A DNA stretch of 64,000 bases from Loxodes magnus (GCA_946699065.1 CAMPDV010001423.1:62001-126000); one strand, 5' to 3'; counted from the first letter of the stretch, positions 38,109 to 50,028 are shown. Notes: generated by a model not told the origin, from the sequence alone. A program made the numbers and translations.

Positions 38109-38689
38109 TTCCATATGCTATCAAACTTAAGTTACTTATTAATAAACTTTAAGTTCTAACTGCTATATCTTTAATAGCTATTCTATTAATACCTTCATAC
38201 TAAAACATAAAAGCATTGTAATTGTTAATTTTAAAGAGAAAAATTAAATAAATTATTTATGTAAAAATCTTTATTTAAGTATCAAATTTCCATATATTAT
38301 TTAATTTAAAAGTAAATGCATACCTTCTAATTTATATAGGCAAATCTTAGTAAAATTAATATAAGGATTAAACAAATTATTGGCATGCTATTTATAAATA
38401 GCTTAGCATTTTGATTCTACTCTTAATTTATCCTTTTTTATTTTTAATCGTCTACAATATAATTTAACTTAGCTTTATCTTAAATAAAATCTAAATAGTC
38501 CATGAATAAATAGCTTTTAGCTTTAAATTTAATGAACAGATTGAAAAATAAAAGATTAAAAGCTTAAAAGCTTAAATTAAATAAAACTCCTAACTAATGA
38601 CTGGGTTAATAAAGCACTTTGGAATACTTTACTCATATATCTTAACTTACTTCTTAAATTCTAAATAGATACTTAAGAAGCTCATTTAT
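38109..38689. other. AT-rich spacer
   Basis: Contains the 3' end of the preceding LRR gene and possibly the start of the next coding stretch, which could not be fixed. Nothing else recognised. Confidence 0.35.
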
Positions 38690-39816
38690 GCTTTACCTTG
38701 CTTATCTTGCTTATATTGCTTATTCCATTTATTTATTAAAAATACTGAGAAATAATCTTCAAAGGCTTTCTCAAAAGAATGTTGATTGGAACTTTCTGGT
38801 GATATAAAGAGATACCTAGATAATCACTTTTTCTAAATGATTTATGCAAAAATATTTTCTAATCTAAGTTGCTTAGAATTTGAAAATACCCTCGAAAATT
38901 CAGTAAAGCTATGAATTAATACTCTCAATTAAGTGACTATTACATAATTGAAAGATTTATTATTCAAAGGTTTAATAAAATAGTATATTTGGTATTATTA
39001 AGCATGACTAGCATGAGGAAAAAGATAAACATTCTTTATTGAATATCTGTAAAATAAAGCTTATCTTATATAGCTTAAGAGTATTGAAATAGCTGCTATA
39101 AACTGAAGATAAAAAAAGGTAAGTATATTAAGAAAGAAGCAAAATTGCTTATGCCAATAAGTTAATAAATACTAAATGCTTAGGATGAAGAAAAACTTTA
39201 ACAGTTCTACTCTGAAATTCTCCAAAAATTTACAACTGAGAGTTCTTATAAGATTAGCAAACCTTGTTGAATCAGACGGTCTAATGAGCAAGATTCGCTT
39301 ATAAATCCTCTTGCTGATTCAGCAATCTTATTGATTTAAAACTAGCCATAGAAAATTTGAAAATTGTCTCTAATTAATATCCATAAATTTAAAATAGTTT
39401 GGCTATGATAAGATACATTTGCTAGAGGTTGAAATAAACTCTTAAGAGGTTTTAAAATATTTACTTATTACCTTTTACTAGTTAGATAATTAAGTCTTAA
39501 TAATTATAATTCATTTAGCTATAAGAAGAGCTATAAAGTTAACTGAAGAAGCTCTTTAGATTGCTTAACTTAAATTTAAGTCTAAACTTTATTATTTAAC
39601 TTATTAAATAAAAGATTTTTCTACTGATATTCAAATTAGAGAATTTCATGAATGAATCAAAGGGGTTTTGAGTGAATTCTAATTATACTAAATTAATAGT
39701 GCTTAAAGACAAGCATATTAGAAAGTAGATTATATTAATAATTAATAAGCAATTTATATATTTAATCCCATTAATTTAAATAAGGCTAACTTCAAAACCA
39801 GATTTGAATGTTTTGA
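38690..39816 (+). CDS. LRR-like coding stretch F, start and exon structure unresolved
   Basis: Protein-like sequence on the plus strand: LELSGDIKRYLDNHFFQ and FSNLSCLEFENTLENSVKLW in one frame, DEEKLQQFYSEILQKFTTES in a second, then AIRRAIKLTEEALQIAQLKF and REFHEWIKGVLSEF back in the first. The last part resembles AMN1-type LRRs. A candidate splice donor, GTAAGTATATTAAG, lies near 39119, so the frame changes may be short introns rather than damage. Several TGA codons would be Trp. No reliable start. It converges with the kinase gene, whose stop is at 39860; the proposed end here (TGA 39814-39816) is a guess. Confidence 0.4.
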
Positions 39817-39859
39817 GTAAATTTTAAATTAAAAATAAATAAGATAAATAATCTCTTTT

Positions 39860-41669
39860 TCACTTTTCTAGCATCATTCTTTTGAACTAATATGTAGAAA
39901 TTCTTTCCTAGTTATCAAACTAAATTTCTTAAATTAAATCCTTTATCTGGCTTTTATCTAAGTTGCCTTGAAAGAATTTATAGAAGCATTTTTTCTTAAT
40001 TTAGTCAGTTTCTTTGTATCGCAGTTTTTGGATTACAAGATCTAGGTAATTGTTTTCCCTTAGGATTTTATCTCACTACAGACAGGCAATTAGAAATTTA
40101 CTTCACTCTAAATGCCCACTGTTGTTTATATCTAACGAATTGAAGATTTCTTCAGCATCCTGTTGCTATATTTTCTACTAGTATACCTTTTTTAAAGACT
40201 TTATCAGATCTTATAAAGAAATCTTTCCGTCTTAATTATAATCAACGAAAGCGAAGACATCTCCAATATGCATATTCTCTTAAGAATCCATCAGCTAAGT
40301 AACTATATATCAGTAAACTGCGATTTTTATTTTCTTGTTAACTTAAAATTGTAGCATTCTATCTAAGTACTCTTCAATTAAATTGAAGTTTACCTTTAGA
40401 CAGTTTTTAAATCATTCGTGCTTTAAAGCCTGTTAAGCGCTGATTCTTTCTTACTGATCTAATTATAGCAATTAAGTAACTAAATCCTTTGCTTGCTCTG
40501 ACACTTCTTATCATACTTTTTCCTCAAACTTAAGACTGAATTTCTTAGTTTTAACTTTCATATTTTCAGGTTAATTTAATTCTTTTGCTAAATCTTTTAT
40601 TTTTTAACTTCTAAAAGGAAAGTTATGGGATAAAAGAAGATACATTATGACTCCACAGCTTCATATATCGCTTTTAAATTAATACTGTCCTGCATATGCT
40701 TCAGGAGCTAGGTACTTAGGCGTTCCTATTATCTTTTTATCTTTTGCCTTTTAGTGAGCTATTGATAATCCAAAGTCTATTATTTTGACTTATAGTTTAT
40801 CTGGATCTTCAATATTCTAGCATATGATATTATCAAGCTTTAGATCTCTATGCAAGATTCCATTTTAATGGAAGTAAGAAACTCCTTGAAGAATTTATTT
40901 CATTATTTTCTTAACTTTATTCTAGTTTAGCTAGTTACCTTCATTCACTATATCAACCAAATTCTATCCCCTAATGTATTCTGTTACAAATTGAGTATAT
41001 TACTCATCCTAGTATATTTCAAACAGCTTTACTATGTTAGGATGATCCTGAAATAGAGTTACTTACAAAATTTTTTAATATTTGATACTCCCTCCTAGCT
41101 ACTTTTTTATTCTTCTAAGTGTTTATTATTTTGATAGCATAGGTTTTTTAGCTAAACTTGCTTTTTGCAATGAACACTTTGCCATAGCTGCCTTCTCCTA
41201 TCTTCTTTTCCAGTGTGTATGAATTTTCTAATTTACTTTTTCTTTTTTGAATGAAAGAAGAGCTACTGATGCTGATTTTGTAGTTCTACAATGGCTTGAG
41301 ACTTTAAGCTCTTTTTCAAAAGAAAGATTTTTTGGTATTTTAGATAACTTGGTTATAGGAAATGGGCTAATTAATTAATTTGCTTTCTGGTTGCTTCTAA
41401 GACTAGTTAGTTTCATTTAATGTCTAAGCTTTAAAAAACTTTAAGTTCTTTTACTTTCTTTCCTTTTCTTCTTGCTTTACATTTTTATTATCTCCTATCT
41501 AGCTCATCTTATCTTCATTCTCTCCATTTAGTTTTAATGTAAACTCATGCTAACTTGCAACTTAGTCAATCGTTTATTCAAGCTATTAGTTTTTCTTTTC
41601 ATTATTTTAATTGAGGAAGCATTTAGTAAAGCAGTTGATTAAAGTTTAATGATATTAGTTATTTCCCAT
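39860..41669 (-). CDS. Calcium-dependent protein kinase-like (CDPK) gene with one 19-nt intron
   Basis: Spliced product of 596 residues from ATG 41667-41669 to TGA 39860-39862 (exons 41067-41669 and 39860-41047). It starts MGNNQYHQT, a possible N-myristoylation signal, followed by a Gln/Lys-rich region. The Ser/Thr kinase domain has all key motifs: GEGSYGKV (glycine loop), YAIKII (Lys), HRDLKLDN (catalytic loop), IIDFGLS (DFG), GTPKYLAPE. TGA stands at three conserved Trp positions: SDIWSCGV (40661-40663), EKVWQEVSEQAKDL (40511-40513) and HEWF (40412-40414). C-terminal to it are EF-hands: DYNQDGKISLQD is canonical and DINNSGHLEWSK lacks the acidic residue 12, with two further poor ones. Predicted to phosphorylate Ser/Thr in response to Ca2+, perhaps at membranes. 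Confidence 0.9.
41048..41066 (-). other. 19-nt spliceosomal intron in the kinase gene
   Basis: GTAAGTAACTCTATTTCAG sits between codons 201 and 202. Removing it joins YQILKNF to DHPNIVKLFEIY, the expected kinase subdomain III-IV sequence; retaining it shifts the frame. It has GT-AG ends and a pyrimidine-rich 3' end. Confidence 0.85.
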
Positions 41670-42219
41670 TTATAAATTATCTATTAGCTTAAATTAAATT
41701 AATGCTTTATCTGTCTATCTTTATATACTAAAGCACTATTTCCTAATAGTGTGTTGTAGATATCAATCTAACAAATTGCTTATTCTGTATTCCTTTCTAA
41801 TATATACCTTACTTTTTACTTTTTAAGCTTCTGCCACTTTTTTCAGACTCTAATCTCTTATTTCACTTCCTTATTTAACCTTTATTAAATTAGCTGCATT
41901 TTTTAGGATAAAATGATAGAGATAGCCAAGATACTAAGTTCTTTAGCTATGAATACATAGGAGTAAATAAAGGAAAGTCTAATGAGTTTAAAACTGACTG
42001 TAGCTAGTGATAGTGTTGATTGAAAGTAAAGCTAATTGTATTTATTTATTCTTAAGTGGTTGGTAAATTGTTTTGGACCTATATAAGTAAAAGCTTTTCT
42101 GGATTTTAATATAATATTGAGAAGCAAAGAGACAGAGAACAATTTAAATAAAAGATAGTAAGTTTGATTAGTTCTTGGAAAAAAACTAGATTTTGGGTAA
42201 TAACGAAGATAAATTTATT
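41670..42219. other. Kinase 5' flank
   Basis: AT-rich; presumed promoter of the kinase. Nothing specific recognised. Confidence 0.35.
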
Positions 42220-43260
42220 CCAGTTTCTGCTTAAGAAAATATGATAATAGTAGTATTTTTGAATATATTGGCTTAAATAAATTAAAGGAAATAATCATGC
42301 AACTCTAAAGTTTAATCTAACTATATTGATTGAACTTAAATTAGAGCAACTAAGAAATATTTATTCTTAAGAACAATAAGCAAAAAATAATCTATTAGCT
42401 TCAGTTTGACTTAATAAGAACCTACTTCATCATGTGATCTTGAGAAAATATCGAATAGATAAGTAATAAATAGAGATAGTTCATCTTATTGGAACATTTA
42501 AGCAGTTTAGAAATTATCATAAAAGAGATAAGAAGTATGTATCTCGTAAGAAACTTCAAAAGAACTTTACTTAAGCTGAAAGTAAATTAGCAAATTCTGT
42601 CTCATCTAAATATTCATTAATAAATCTAATTTCTAAATTTAAAGGCATAGAAGTTGCTACTAAGAACAAGAAGATAAATTCGAGAAGGAGTAAAATGAAG
42701 CAAGTAGAAGCAAAGTATGTATAGCTAGCTAATCACAAGTATTAATTATTTAATATGTCAAGAAATTTTAAATATTAAGACAGTTTGCTGAATGCCTTTT
42801 AGCAAAGATATAATCGTAAAGAAAAACACTTTTGCATATAAATAAAGGATCTATAAATACCTATAATCTATTTCTATCCAAACATGCTTGATAATAAAGC
42901 TCAAATACTTTGAAACTTTTGATGCAAGCATTCTGGTATTATTAAGATATAATAATAATCATATAAAAGAAAGTCAAGGTGAAGACAATATTCTATATAT
43001 ACACTTAACTAAGATACTCTAATAGATGGCATTAAAGTGTTTAGAATGATAAAAATAGTTTCTATTTATTTAAAGTACCATGAAATGAATATTGATAGAA
43101 TAATGTAATCATAATATAGGATAAATTATATCTAGTTTTCTATCTATTTAATAATATAAACTCATTCTAAGTTGATAAAAGTAAATAAAAAAATAGTAGT
43201 AGCAAGATACAAAGCATAAAAGAATAGAGATTTAGAAAATAGTTTAGGAGTGTAAACTTA
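42220..43260 (+). CDS. Hypothetical basic protein
   Basis: A long plus-strand frame with protein-like content: LIELKLEQLRNIYSQEQQ, LHHVILRKYRIDKQQIEIVH, FRNYHKRDKKYVSRKKLQ, GIEVATKNKKINSRRSKMKQ. Later NAFQQRYNRKEKHF resembles NAFQQRSQFNSKQRKEFW at about 58555-58610, hinting at a small family. Strongly basic, Gln/Lys-rich. No trustworthy start. TGA codons near 42910-42930 could be stops, so the real gene may be shorter. No function can be proposed. Confidence 0.35.
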
Positions 43261-46200
43261 GTTTTTTTTAAGTTAATTTTATAAATCTAATTATGCGAAA
43301 AAGTTACTATTTAATTTCAAAACAATTATTATTAATATTAAAAGTGGCCTATAGTTTAAATTGTTGTCAGATCAAATATACCCCTTTAAAAAATAAAATA
43401 AGATGCTATTTATATAAATATTCTCCTTAGCTTTAAAATAATTTGAAAGCAGGGATATAAAAATTTAAACCATAAAATATCTTTGCTCAATTTTTCCAAC
43501 TAGATATATGTTAATTAGTAACTAAACATCATTGATAAGCTATATCAATTTCCTTATACTATTTATGTAGGTATTAACTAAGTACTTTTCTCTTAAATTA
43601 CTTAGATTGTAGTGGCTTTCTTTTGTTTATTAAACACATTTATAGATATTGCTATTATTTATAATAATACTAAAGGTCTTAAAGCTTCATTTTCTTAAGC
43701 TTTAAGATTTAAAGTTATTAACCCAATTCAACTTTATCTTACAAAATACCTTCATAGCAAAGTTACTATAAACTTTATTTTAATAATTTAACTTCCATAA
43801 TTTAATAACTTTATGCCTTTGTTTACATAATATATGATACTTGCAATTCATTCTTATAAATAATTCCACCTAAAAGAATAAAATTATCTCTAGAATAGTT
43901 TTAGTTAGTTAATCTTAAAAGCAATATTCAAGAATAAAACAATAATATCCAATGGGATTTAAATCATCTTCATTATCTAAAAAGTACTTGAAATCATTTA
44001 CTTGCGATTTGAATTAAATTTTTTTTATAATTGTTGTTATATTTTAAACTGACTAAGTTTTGCAAACCAAAAACCCATAAATCATAGAAAAAATCCTTAT
44101 TCATGCTTAGATCATAGTTATTTTTACTTATTTAGAAAAAAGCAACAATCTAAGAAATAAAATCTTAAAGCTAACTAGAAATCTTAAGGATATACAAAAT
44201 TTTTAGTGTTAGATTCAAGCAAATAAAATGCTAACTATGAGCTTCTATGATTAAATCACTAGATTTGCTACTAGTTTATCATTTTATGAATATATATAAA
44301 TTCTTCACAAACTAGTCTATTATTAGAATAGCTTCTGGTTATTAGAGCTTTTAATCTAAATCATTTAATCGAAAGAATTTTAATTATTAATGAAAAAATT
44401 ATTTTTATCTTCTTGATTTCGCATAAAGATTGAGTTTCTAATGCCAAATTTTTATTGCTTTGCTGAGCTTAGCATCAAAAATGATATACGTAAAGTTTAT
44501 TGATTAATGACTAAAAAGGCAATAATTACAATATATTCATTATAATAGAGACAATTGCTTGGTAGTGCTATACTCTAATTTGCATACATTTTAATGTAAA
44601 TTAAGAGATACCTTTGATTTATTTGTTTATATGTATAGATATATAAAACCCTCTAAGAAAATCTATTAACCTTCTAATTTAAAGTAGAAATTAACTATAT
44701 AAATTAAAAAGGAATGCTTATTATTTAATATTTGCATAGCAAAATTATCATCTGATATATTTTTGTGTTACCGAGGTATAGTTTAAAAAAGCGTATTCAA
44801 TATTGAATTTCAATTAAATCTGGAAAACTCGGCAGTACTCAATCAAAGTAATTTGATATTCTAACTTAATAACAAGAAGTTTATATTTTTAGTTTAGTCT
44901 TTTCTGCATCTGTCTCTTTGTTTTTAAGATATCAAATACCTTTATAATAAGTTATAAAGGCATTAAAGCAAGTATGCTTATCTGTTACTATAATAAGTGT
45001 TAGATTAAGAGAAAAAGGGTAAAGAGAGTTGATTCAAAAGAGGTTTTTATTTAATACACTTATGCTTGAAAGCTAAAAGGTATCCTTTAAAAACGTAAAA
45101 TTAATAATGAAGCTATAAAAGATCTTAAAATAAGTCCTTAAGTTATTGAGTTCATTAAATCAAAGGATATTATACATTTAAATTGCTTAGAGTTAAATTT
45201 AATTACGAAGTTTACCTGTTTTTTTAAAATAAAGCTGAAATCTAGAAGAAATATCAAAGTTCAGAGTAAGTAATTTATCTTGCATGAAATTTCTTAACTA
45301 ATTAAGCTTTAATTTATACTCATTAATATGAAATAATTTTAAAACCTTTATATCCCCAAATAGTTTAAAGGAGTTCTTCCTACTTTCTTTAGCTTACTTT
45401 TTATATTTTTGCATTTAATGGTATTAGTAGTAAAGATTGATAGGCTATTAATCATTTATTAATAACTAATCCAATTTTAATTTTTTCACTTAGCTTTGTT
45501 TATTGAAATAACTACCTAGATATTCTTTCTGTTTAACCTATTAAATCTAATTCTTAAATTGCCTTACTCTACTTTTTTAACCTTTAATATACTCATTTAA
45601 TAGCTAAGGATAATTAAAATAATTTATTAGGTATCTTGATATAATGGTGTAATATTATTTTGGAGATATATAGTAAGAATTTAAATATTACTTTTCTTAT
45701 AGACAGACAGCTTAGCTTTAAATTAAAGAAGCCAGTCTTACAATTAATTTATCAAACTAAAGCTTGTAAAAAGTTATAGCCCTAGTTAAGTTCTTTATAG
45801 CACTATAATCTGAAATGGTAATTTGCTTAATTAATTTCAAATTAGTTAAGATTAAGCTATATAAAACGATTATATCTAAAGTTATCTTTTTATTTCAAAC
45901 TAATTAAAGGAGATTTAAACACTATTCTGGTAAAATAATAGTTAACAATATTTTTCTTTATTTTCCAAGAGAACTTAAATATCTAGTTTAAGTAAAATAG
46001 ATATATTTGATTAAAATTATCACAATTATCCTCAAACCAGAGTTTCGGTAATCATGTAAAATTATTCCAAATAGAGTTGTCGTTTGATGAAAAATTAAGT
46101 CAGAAGTTTTGGATTATTTTTGGCATGAAAAAGTTGTAAATAGATTTCGAAAATATGACTAATATAATAAAGAAACATAAAAGCCAAAAGAACACATAGT

Positions 46201-46758
46201 AGAAATAATTAGATTTATTAGGTTATCTATTATCTAATATCTAGAAATTAAACATTTATAAAATATGGTTATTTTCACTATATATATTAACTTGATTTAT
46301 ACGTTTAAATTATGCTGAGCAGTTGGATGTAAGAATAATAAAAAATTCCTTTATTGGAATTCAATTTATTAATTATGTAAATCTTTCTAATTAAGCAAGT
46401 CTTTTAAATTTTTGTTTAATCAACGTTAAGTATCTGAGATGAAGTATTCCCTTAAAATGTAAATTATTTATCAAATTTAAATTTAAATATTTAGAAATTT
46501 TAAATATAAAAATCCTAAATTCAAATAATTTAAATAAAGATCCCATTAGTTTTAAAAAATTTTAATTTGTGTATGAAAAATTAATTTATCTAGTTAAATT
46601 AAAATTAAACAAAATATCAGAAAAAGATGATTTTTTAAATATATTTAAAATATATATGGGAAGAAATAAAATAAATGTTTCGAAAGAAGCTTAATTCAGA
46701 AATAAACTCAAAGTTTATTTCCTCTTGAAAGTCTTCCTTCTAATTCTCCTTCACTCAC
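43261..46758. other. AT-rich region with weak coding traces
   Basis: Mostly featureless AT-rich DNA. Between about 45000 and 46300 the plus strand has LRR-like phrases (e.g. IKSKDIIHLNCLELNL) but no conserved module and no usable start, so no gene is called. A short inverted pair CCGAG/CTCGG flanks 44770-44830. Confidence 0.35.
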
Positions 46759-47050
46759 TCAAAAACATTTTCTGTGTACGATTCCTGGTCCTGATTCATC
46801 GTACTCGCTCTTTGTAATCCACATTTGCTAGAAAGTGCTCAAACTTGATAAAATAGATCCTCCAATCCAGTTTTATTTTCAGAACTAGATCAAACTTTCA
46901 TGCAGATCTTTGCTTTATCTCAAAGTTTAACTTTCAAGCCTTTCATTTCTTTAGATAGTTTCATTTTTCAGCTTTTTTTAAATAGATCAAACTCACCTCT
47001 CAGTACTTAATCTAAATTGTTAGAACTAGAAAGCCTCAGTTATATAAGAA
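46759..47050 (-). pseudogene. Actin 3' fragment
   Basis: At 46762-46869 the minus strand encodes WIGGSILSSLSTFQQMW followed by ITKSEYDESGPGIVHRKCF and TGA (46759-46761). This is unmistakably the actin C-terminus, which ends in KCF in nearly all actins. A TAG codon supplies a Gln of FQQM and TGA is the stop. Upstream, in a different frame, KLSKEMKGLKVKLW resembles the actin 'ERLSKEL..LKVKV' segment, so the fragment extends to about 47050 with one frame change. No N-terminal actin sequence is found upstream. Best read as a partial actin-family pseudogene or a piece of a broken gene; an unrecognised intron is possible. Confidence 0.75.
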
Positions 47051-47467
47051 GCCTAGAAGGAAGGAATGAGAAATTAAGAAGGGAAATAGAGCAGCAAGAC
47101 AGGATTTTCTAGAGATAGTGAAGGAAGTTAAGTAAAGTCTAACTGGGAATTTAATAATTGAAATAGCAGAGTAAAGAAACATTATAGAATGATTTGATGG
47201 AATAAGTAACTTTAATATTTAAAAATCAAGATATTTAAAAAAAGCAAAACAAAGCTTCAACTGTGAAAGGTTAAGCATTACGTAGTCAAATCCAGAAAAA
47301 ATAATTGTAGCAGGCCTGGATACAGTAAGAAGTATCAAATCAGCAAGAAGTACTAATAATAGAAAAATAAAGATAAACATCTTAATTGCAGAAGCGATAA
47401 TTTGAAAAACAATAAACATAAGCGAATCAATAAATATAGGAATCCTAAATTTCAGCTACTAATTAAA
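47051..47467. other. Spacer upstream of the actin fragment and OTU-RING gene
   Basis: The minus strand translates to a very hydrophobic stretch (47219-47419), but this follows from T-rich DNA and no membrane protein family is recognised. Confidence 0.3.
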
Positions 47468-49995
47468 ATGACATTTTATCATATACCAATAGATTTATAA
47501 ACAAAAAGACTATTTAGCTTTAATCAAGATAAGTAATTTCATGCTTATTTGATAAATACAACCATAAAAATTTAAAGGAAGAGCAAATTCAAAGAATAAA
47601 GTAATAATTTGACGTTTATAGGCCATTAGGCAAAGATGGGAATAGTTACTATAGAGCTGTAGGATTTGCATACTTAGAGCATCTTATTAGACCCACTACT
47701 CATTTAAATGAGATTTAAGAGTTTATAAAATTAAGGAAAAGCAAAAAGGGATATTCTTCCATAAAGCCTGGAAGTAATGCAAAAGCAAATGAAGAGCATT
47801 AATTCTTAAGGAAATAGTTCATACAATTATTGCTAAACCTCCATCAGAAAAAAAAACATTAATCTAATCCAGGAGCTAGAAACTTTCTTTGCTGAAAATT
47901 AGAATAATTATGATCAAGCTTTAGTCTGGAAAATGAGAACACTTGCTGCTAACTATTTGGAGATACATTAGGATGCTTTCAAACATCGAAGAGAAAACTT
48001 TGAAGAGCAGATTAAGGACATTTTAACAATGGGAAAAGAGGCTGATAAGTTAGCAATAGGCACCTTACAAGTAGTTCTAAAATTTAAGATGCAGGTTGTA
48101 GTGATAGATACTGAATATCTCAACTCCCTATAGTTAGATTCAATAGTTGTGACAGGCAACTTACCAGTTATTTTTATTCTATATAAGCCTGTACGCTTTG
48201 ACTTGATATAGGACAAATATCAATCCAAAGTTGATGGATTGAAAGAGGGAATCTACATAAGTTAGAGGATAATTCCGCAAGGATATGACTGGTATAAACA
48301 ACCATTTTATATAGAAGTATAAAGCTAAAAAGAGCAATCACTTATATTAAAGGACTAAAACTACCAATTTTTAGCAAAAGTAATCAAGGATTATGAATGC
48401 TTAGCAAAGTGAATTTAGAAAAAAGATTTGAAAAAAAGGAACTCTGATAAGTATCTGTATCATATATAAAAAGAGGATTATCAATCAAAAAAAGAGGATT
48501 AAATCAATCAAAATTAAAAGAAAAATAGCTGTATAAGCAATAAATGCTAGAAGCTAATTGAAGAAGACGAAATTATTTTACTAGAGTGCTAGCATTACTT
48601 CTGTAAAGAGTGCTTCAATGAATATATTAAATAAACTACTGATGGAAAGTATATATGATATGAAGGAGAGTTGGAAAATAGTTTTCAATGTTAGATGTAG
48701 AAATGCTAAAATCTGGTTAGAATTGAAGACGTGTCAAGGAACTTGGAAAAAAGTGAGTTTGAATTTTACCAAAAGCTTGTTAATATCAGGAAGTCTAATT
48801 TATAGATATCTCAATAATAAAAATCTGAGCAAAAGTAAGATAAGACTGAAGAATCTCAAAATCAAACAATAAAAATTAAGTAAAAGAAAGTAAAATAATA
48901 ATGATGCGATAGTGACAAGTGCTTGAAATAATCAGCAGAAGAAATTGATTTAATTACACTTCATTGCAAACATTCGTATTGTAAAGAATGCTTTATAGAG
49001 CATATAAAGATAGCAACTAATGATAGATATATATGCTATGAAGGAGAGTTGGAAATTAACTTGAAGTGCTAAATACAATATTGTAATTATATCATTAGAG
49101 TTCAAGATATTCAAGGAGTTCTAAATAAGCAGGACTTTGATAAGTATTCATCCATGACCTTTAAAAGATGGCAATATTTATAAAGAGTAATATAGGGATC
49201 AGAAGCATAAACTTAGTAGATTATTAATTCGAAAGAGTAAGTAAAAGAGACAGTATCAGAATAAAAGCAGTAAATCTAATCTATCAGTAAATAAAGCTAT
49301 AAAGGGAAACAGAATGAAGGTGATCAATTAATACTAGAATGTGGACATCAATTTAGCAAAAAATTATTAATTAACTATTTAATGCTAGTCACTGAAGATT
49401 TACTAATATGCAACGAAGGAGAGAAAGGTTACAAAGCGAAATGCCAAGTTAAAAGTTGATAATATATTATATAATTAACTGATATCAAATAGGCTGTTGG
49501 TTAGGAAGAATTTGATAAATATAGTACATAAGCTGCTTAAAGAAAGCTGATCAAAGAAAATAGGTAGAGTATAATTAATCAAAGTCAGTAGTAGATATAA
49601 TAAATCTCTTCTTAGTGCCAAATGAGAAATTGTAAATAGCAAAACTAGAACAACTAAATAATTTAGCTAGATTGTAGCCATTAATTCTGCAAGTAATGTT
49701 TATGGTTCAAATTTAATTAGGCAACAGCTGGGTTTTTGGAATTGTTAGAAACAGATAGAATTTAAAAACCGGTGTGTGATCTGTGTACTTTACAATTGAC
49801 TGAGAATGATTACGTTAAAGTTTTTGGAAATTAGTTTTAGAAAAGAGAAAAAGCAAAGATACTCATGATTGAAGAAAGCCAGCAAGTGATTAATTAAGCT
49901 CTAATGGCTAAATAGCCAAATCAATAATAATTAGTACATTAGTAATAAAGTGATTAGAATTTCCATTGTGACTTACTCAAATGCTAGAATATTAA
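47468..49995 (+). CDS. Otubain-like / tandem RING fusion protein, 5' part
   Basis: Proposed start ATG 47468 (MTFYHIPIDLQ); the true 5' end is unresolved. From about 47545 the sequence follows the otubain (peptidase C65) fold: VYRPLGKDGNSYYRAVGFAY (47611-47670), then RTLAANYLEIHQDAFKHRR, MGKEADKLAIGTLQVVLKF and VIFILYKPVRFDLIQ. The catalytic Cys of 'DGNC' is Ser (AGT 47644-47646) and the His of 'RPGHYD' is Arg, so it is probably an inactive deubiquitinase. A nine-A run at 47848-47856 holds a one-base slip. RING-like units follow, e.g. ECQHYFCKECF, HCKHSYCKECF and DCSHQFCKQCL, separated by Gln-rich linkers, in one frame from about 47860 to 49995. TGA is Trp in AKWIQ and KSWQY. A retroelement interrupts the gene at 49996; coding resumes at 50942. 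Confidence 0.75.
49977..49995. repeat. Target-site duplication, left copy (19 bp)
   Basis: TCAAATGCTAGAATATTAA, identical to 50942-50960. The two copies flank the ORF1-type insertion exactly. Confidence 0.85.
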
Positions 49996-50028
49996 TTAAT
50001 TAATTTTAACTATAAGGGTTAGGGTCAT

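Noticed and set aside
44770-44832. Inverted pair CCGAG/CTCGG as a possible small RNA gene
   Set aside because: Only five base pairs across about 55 nt of AT-rich DNA; expected by chance in a window of this size.
47219-47419. Minus-strand ORF that looks like a membrane protein
   Set aside because: T-rich DNA gives hydrophobic translations by chance; no family pattern, and it runs into the actin fragment in a different frame.
48618-48872. 84-codon ORF on the plus strand inside the OTU-RING gene
   Set aside because: It is an out-of-frame shadow; the RING units are in a different frame that stays open for over 2 kb.
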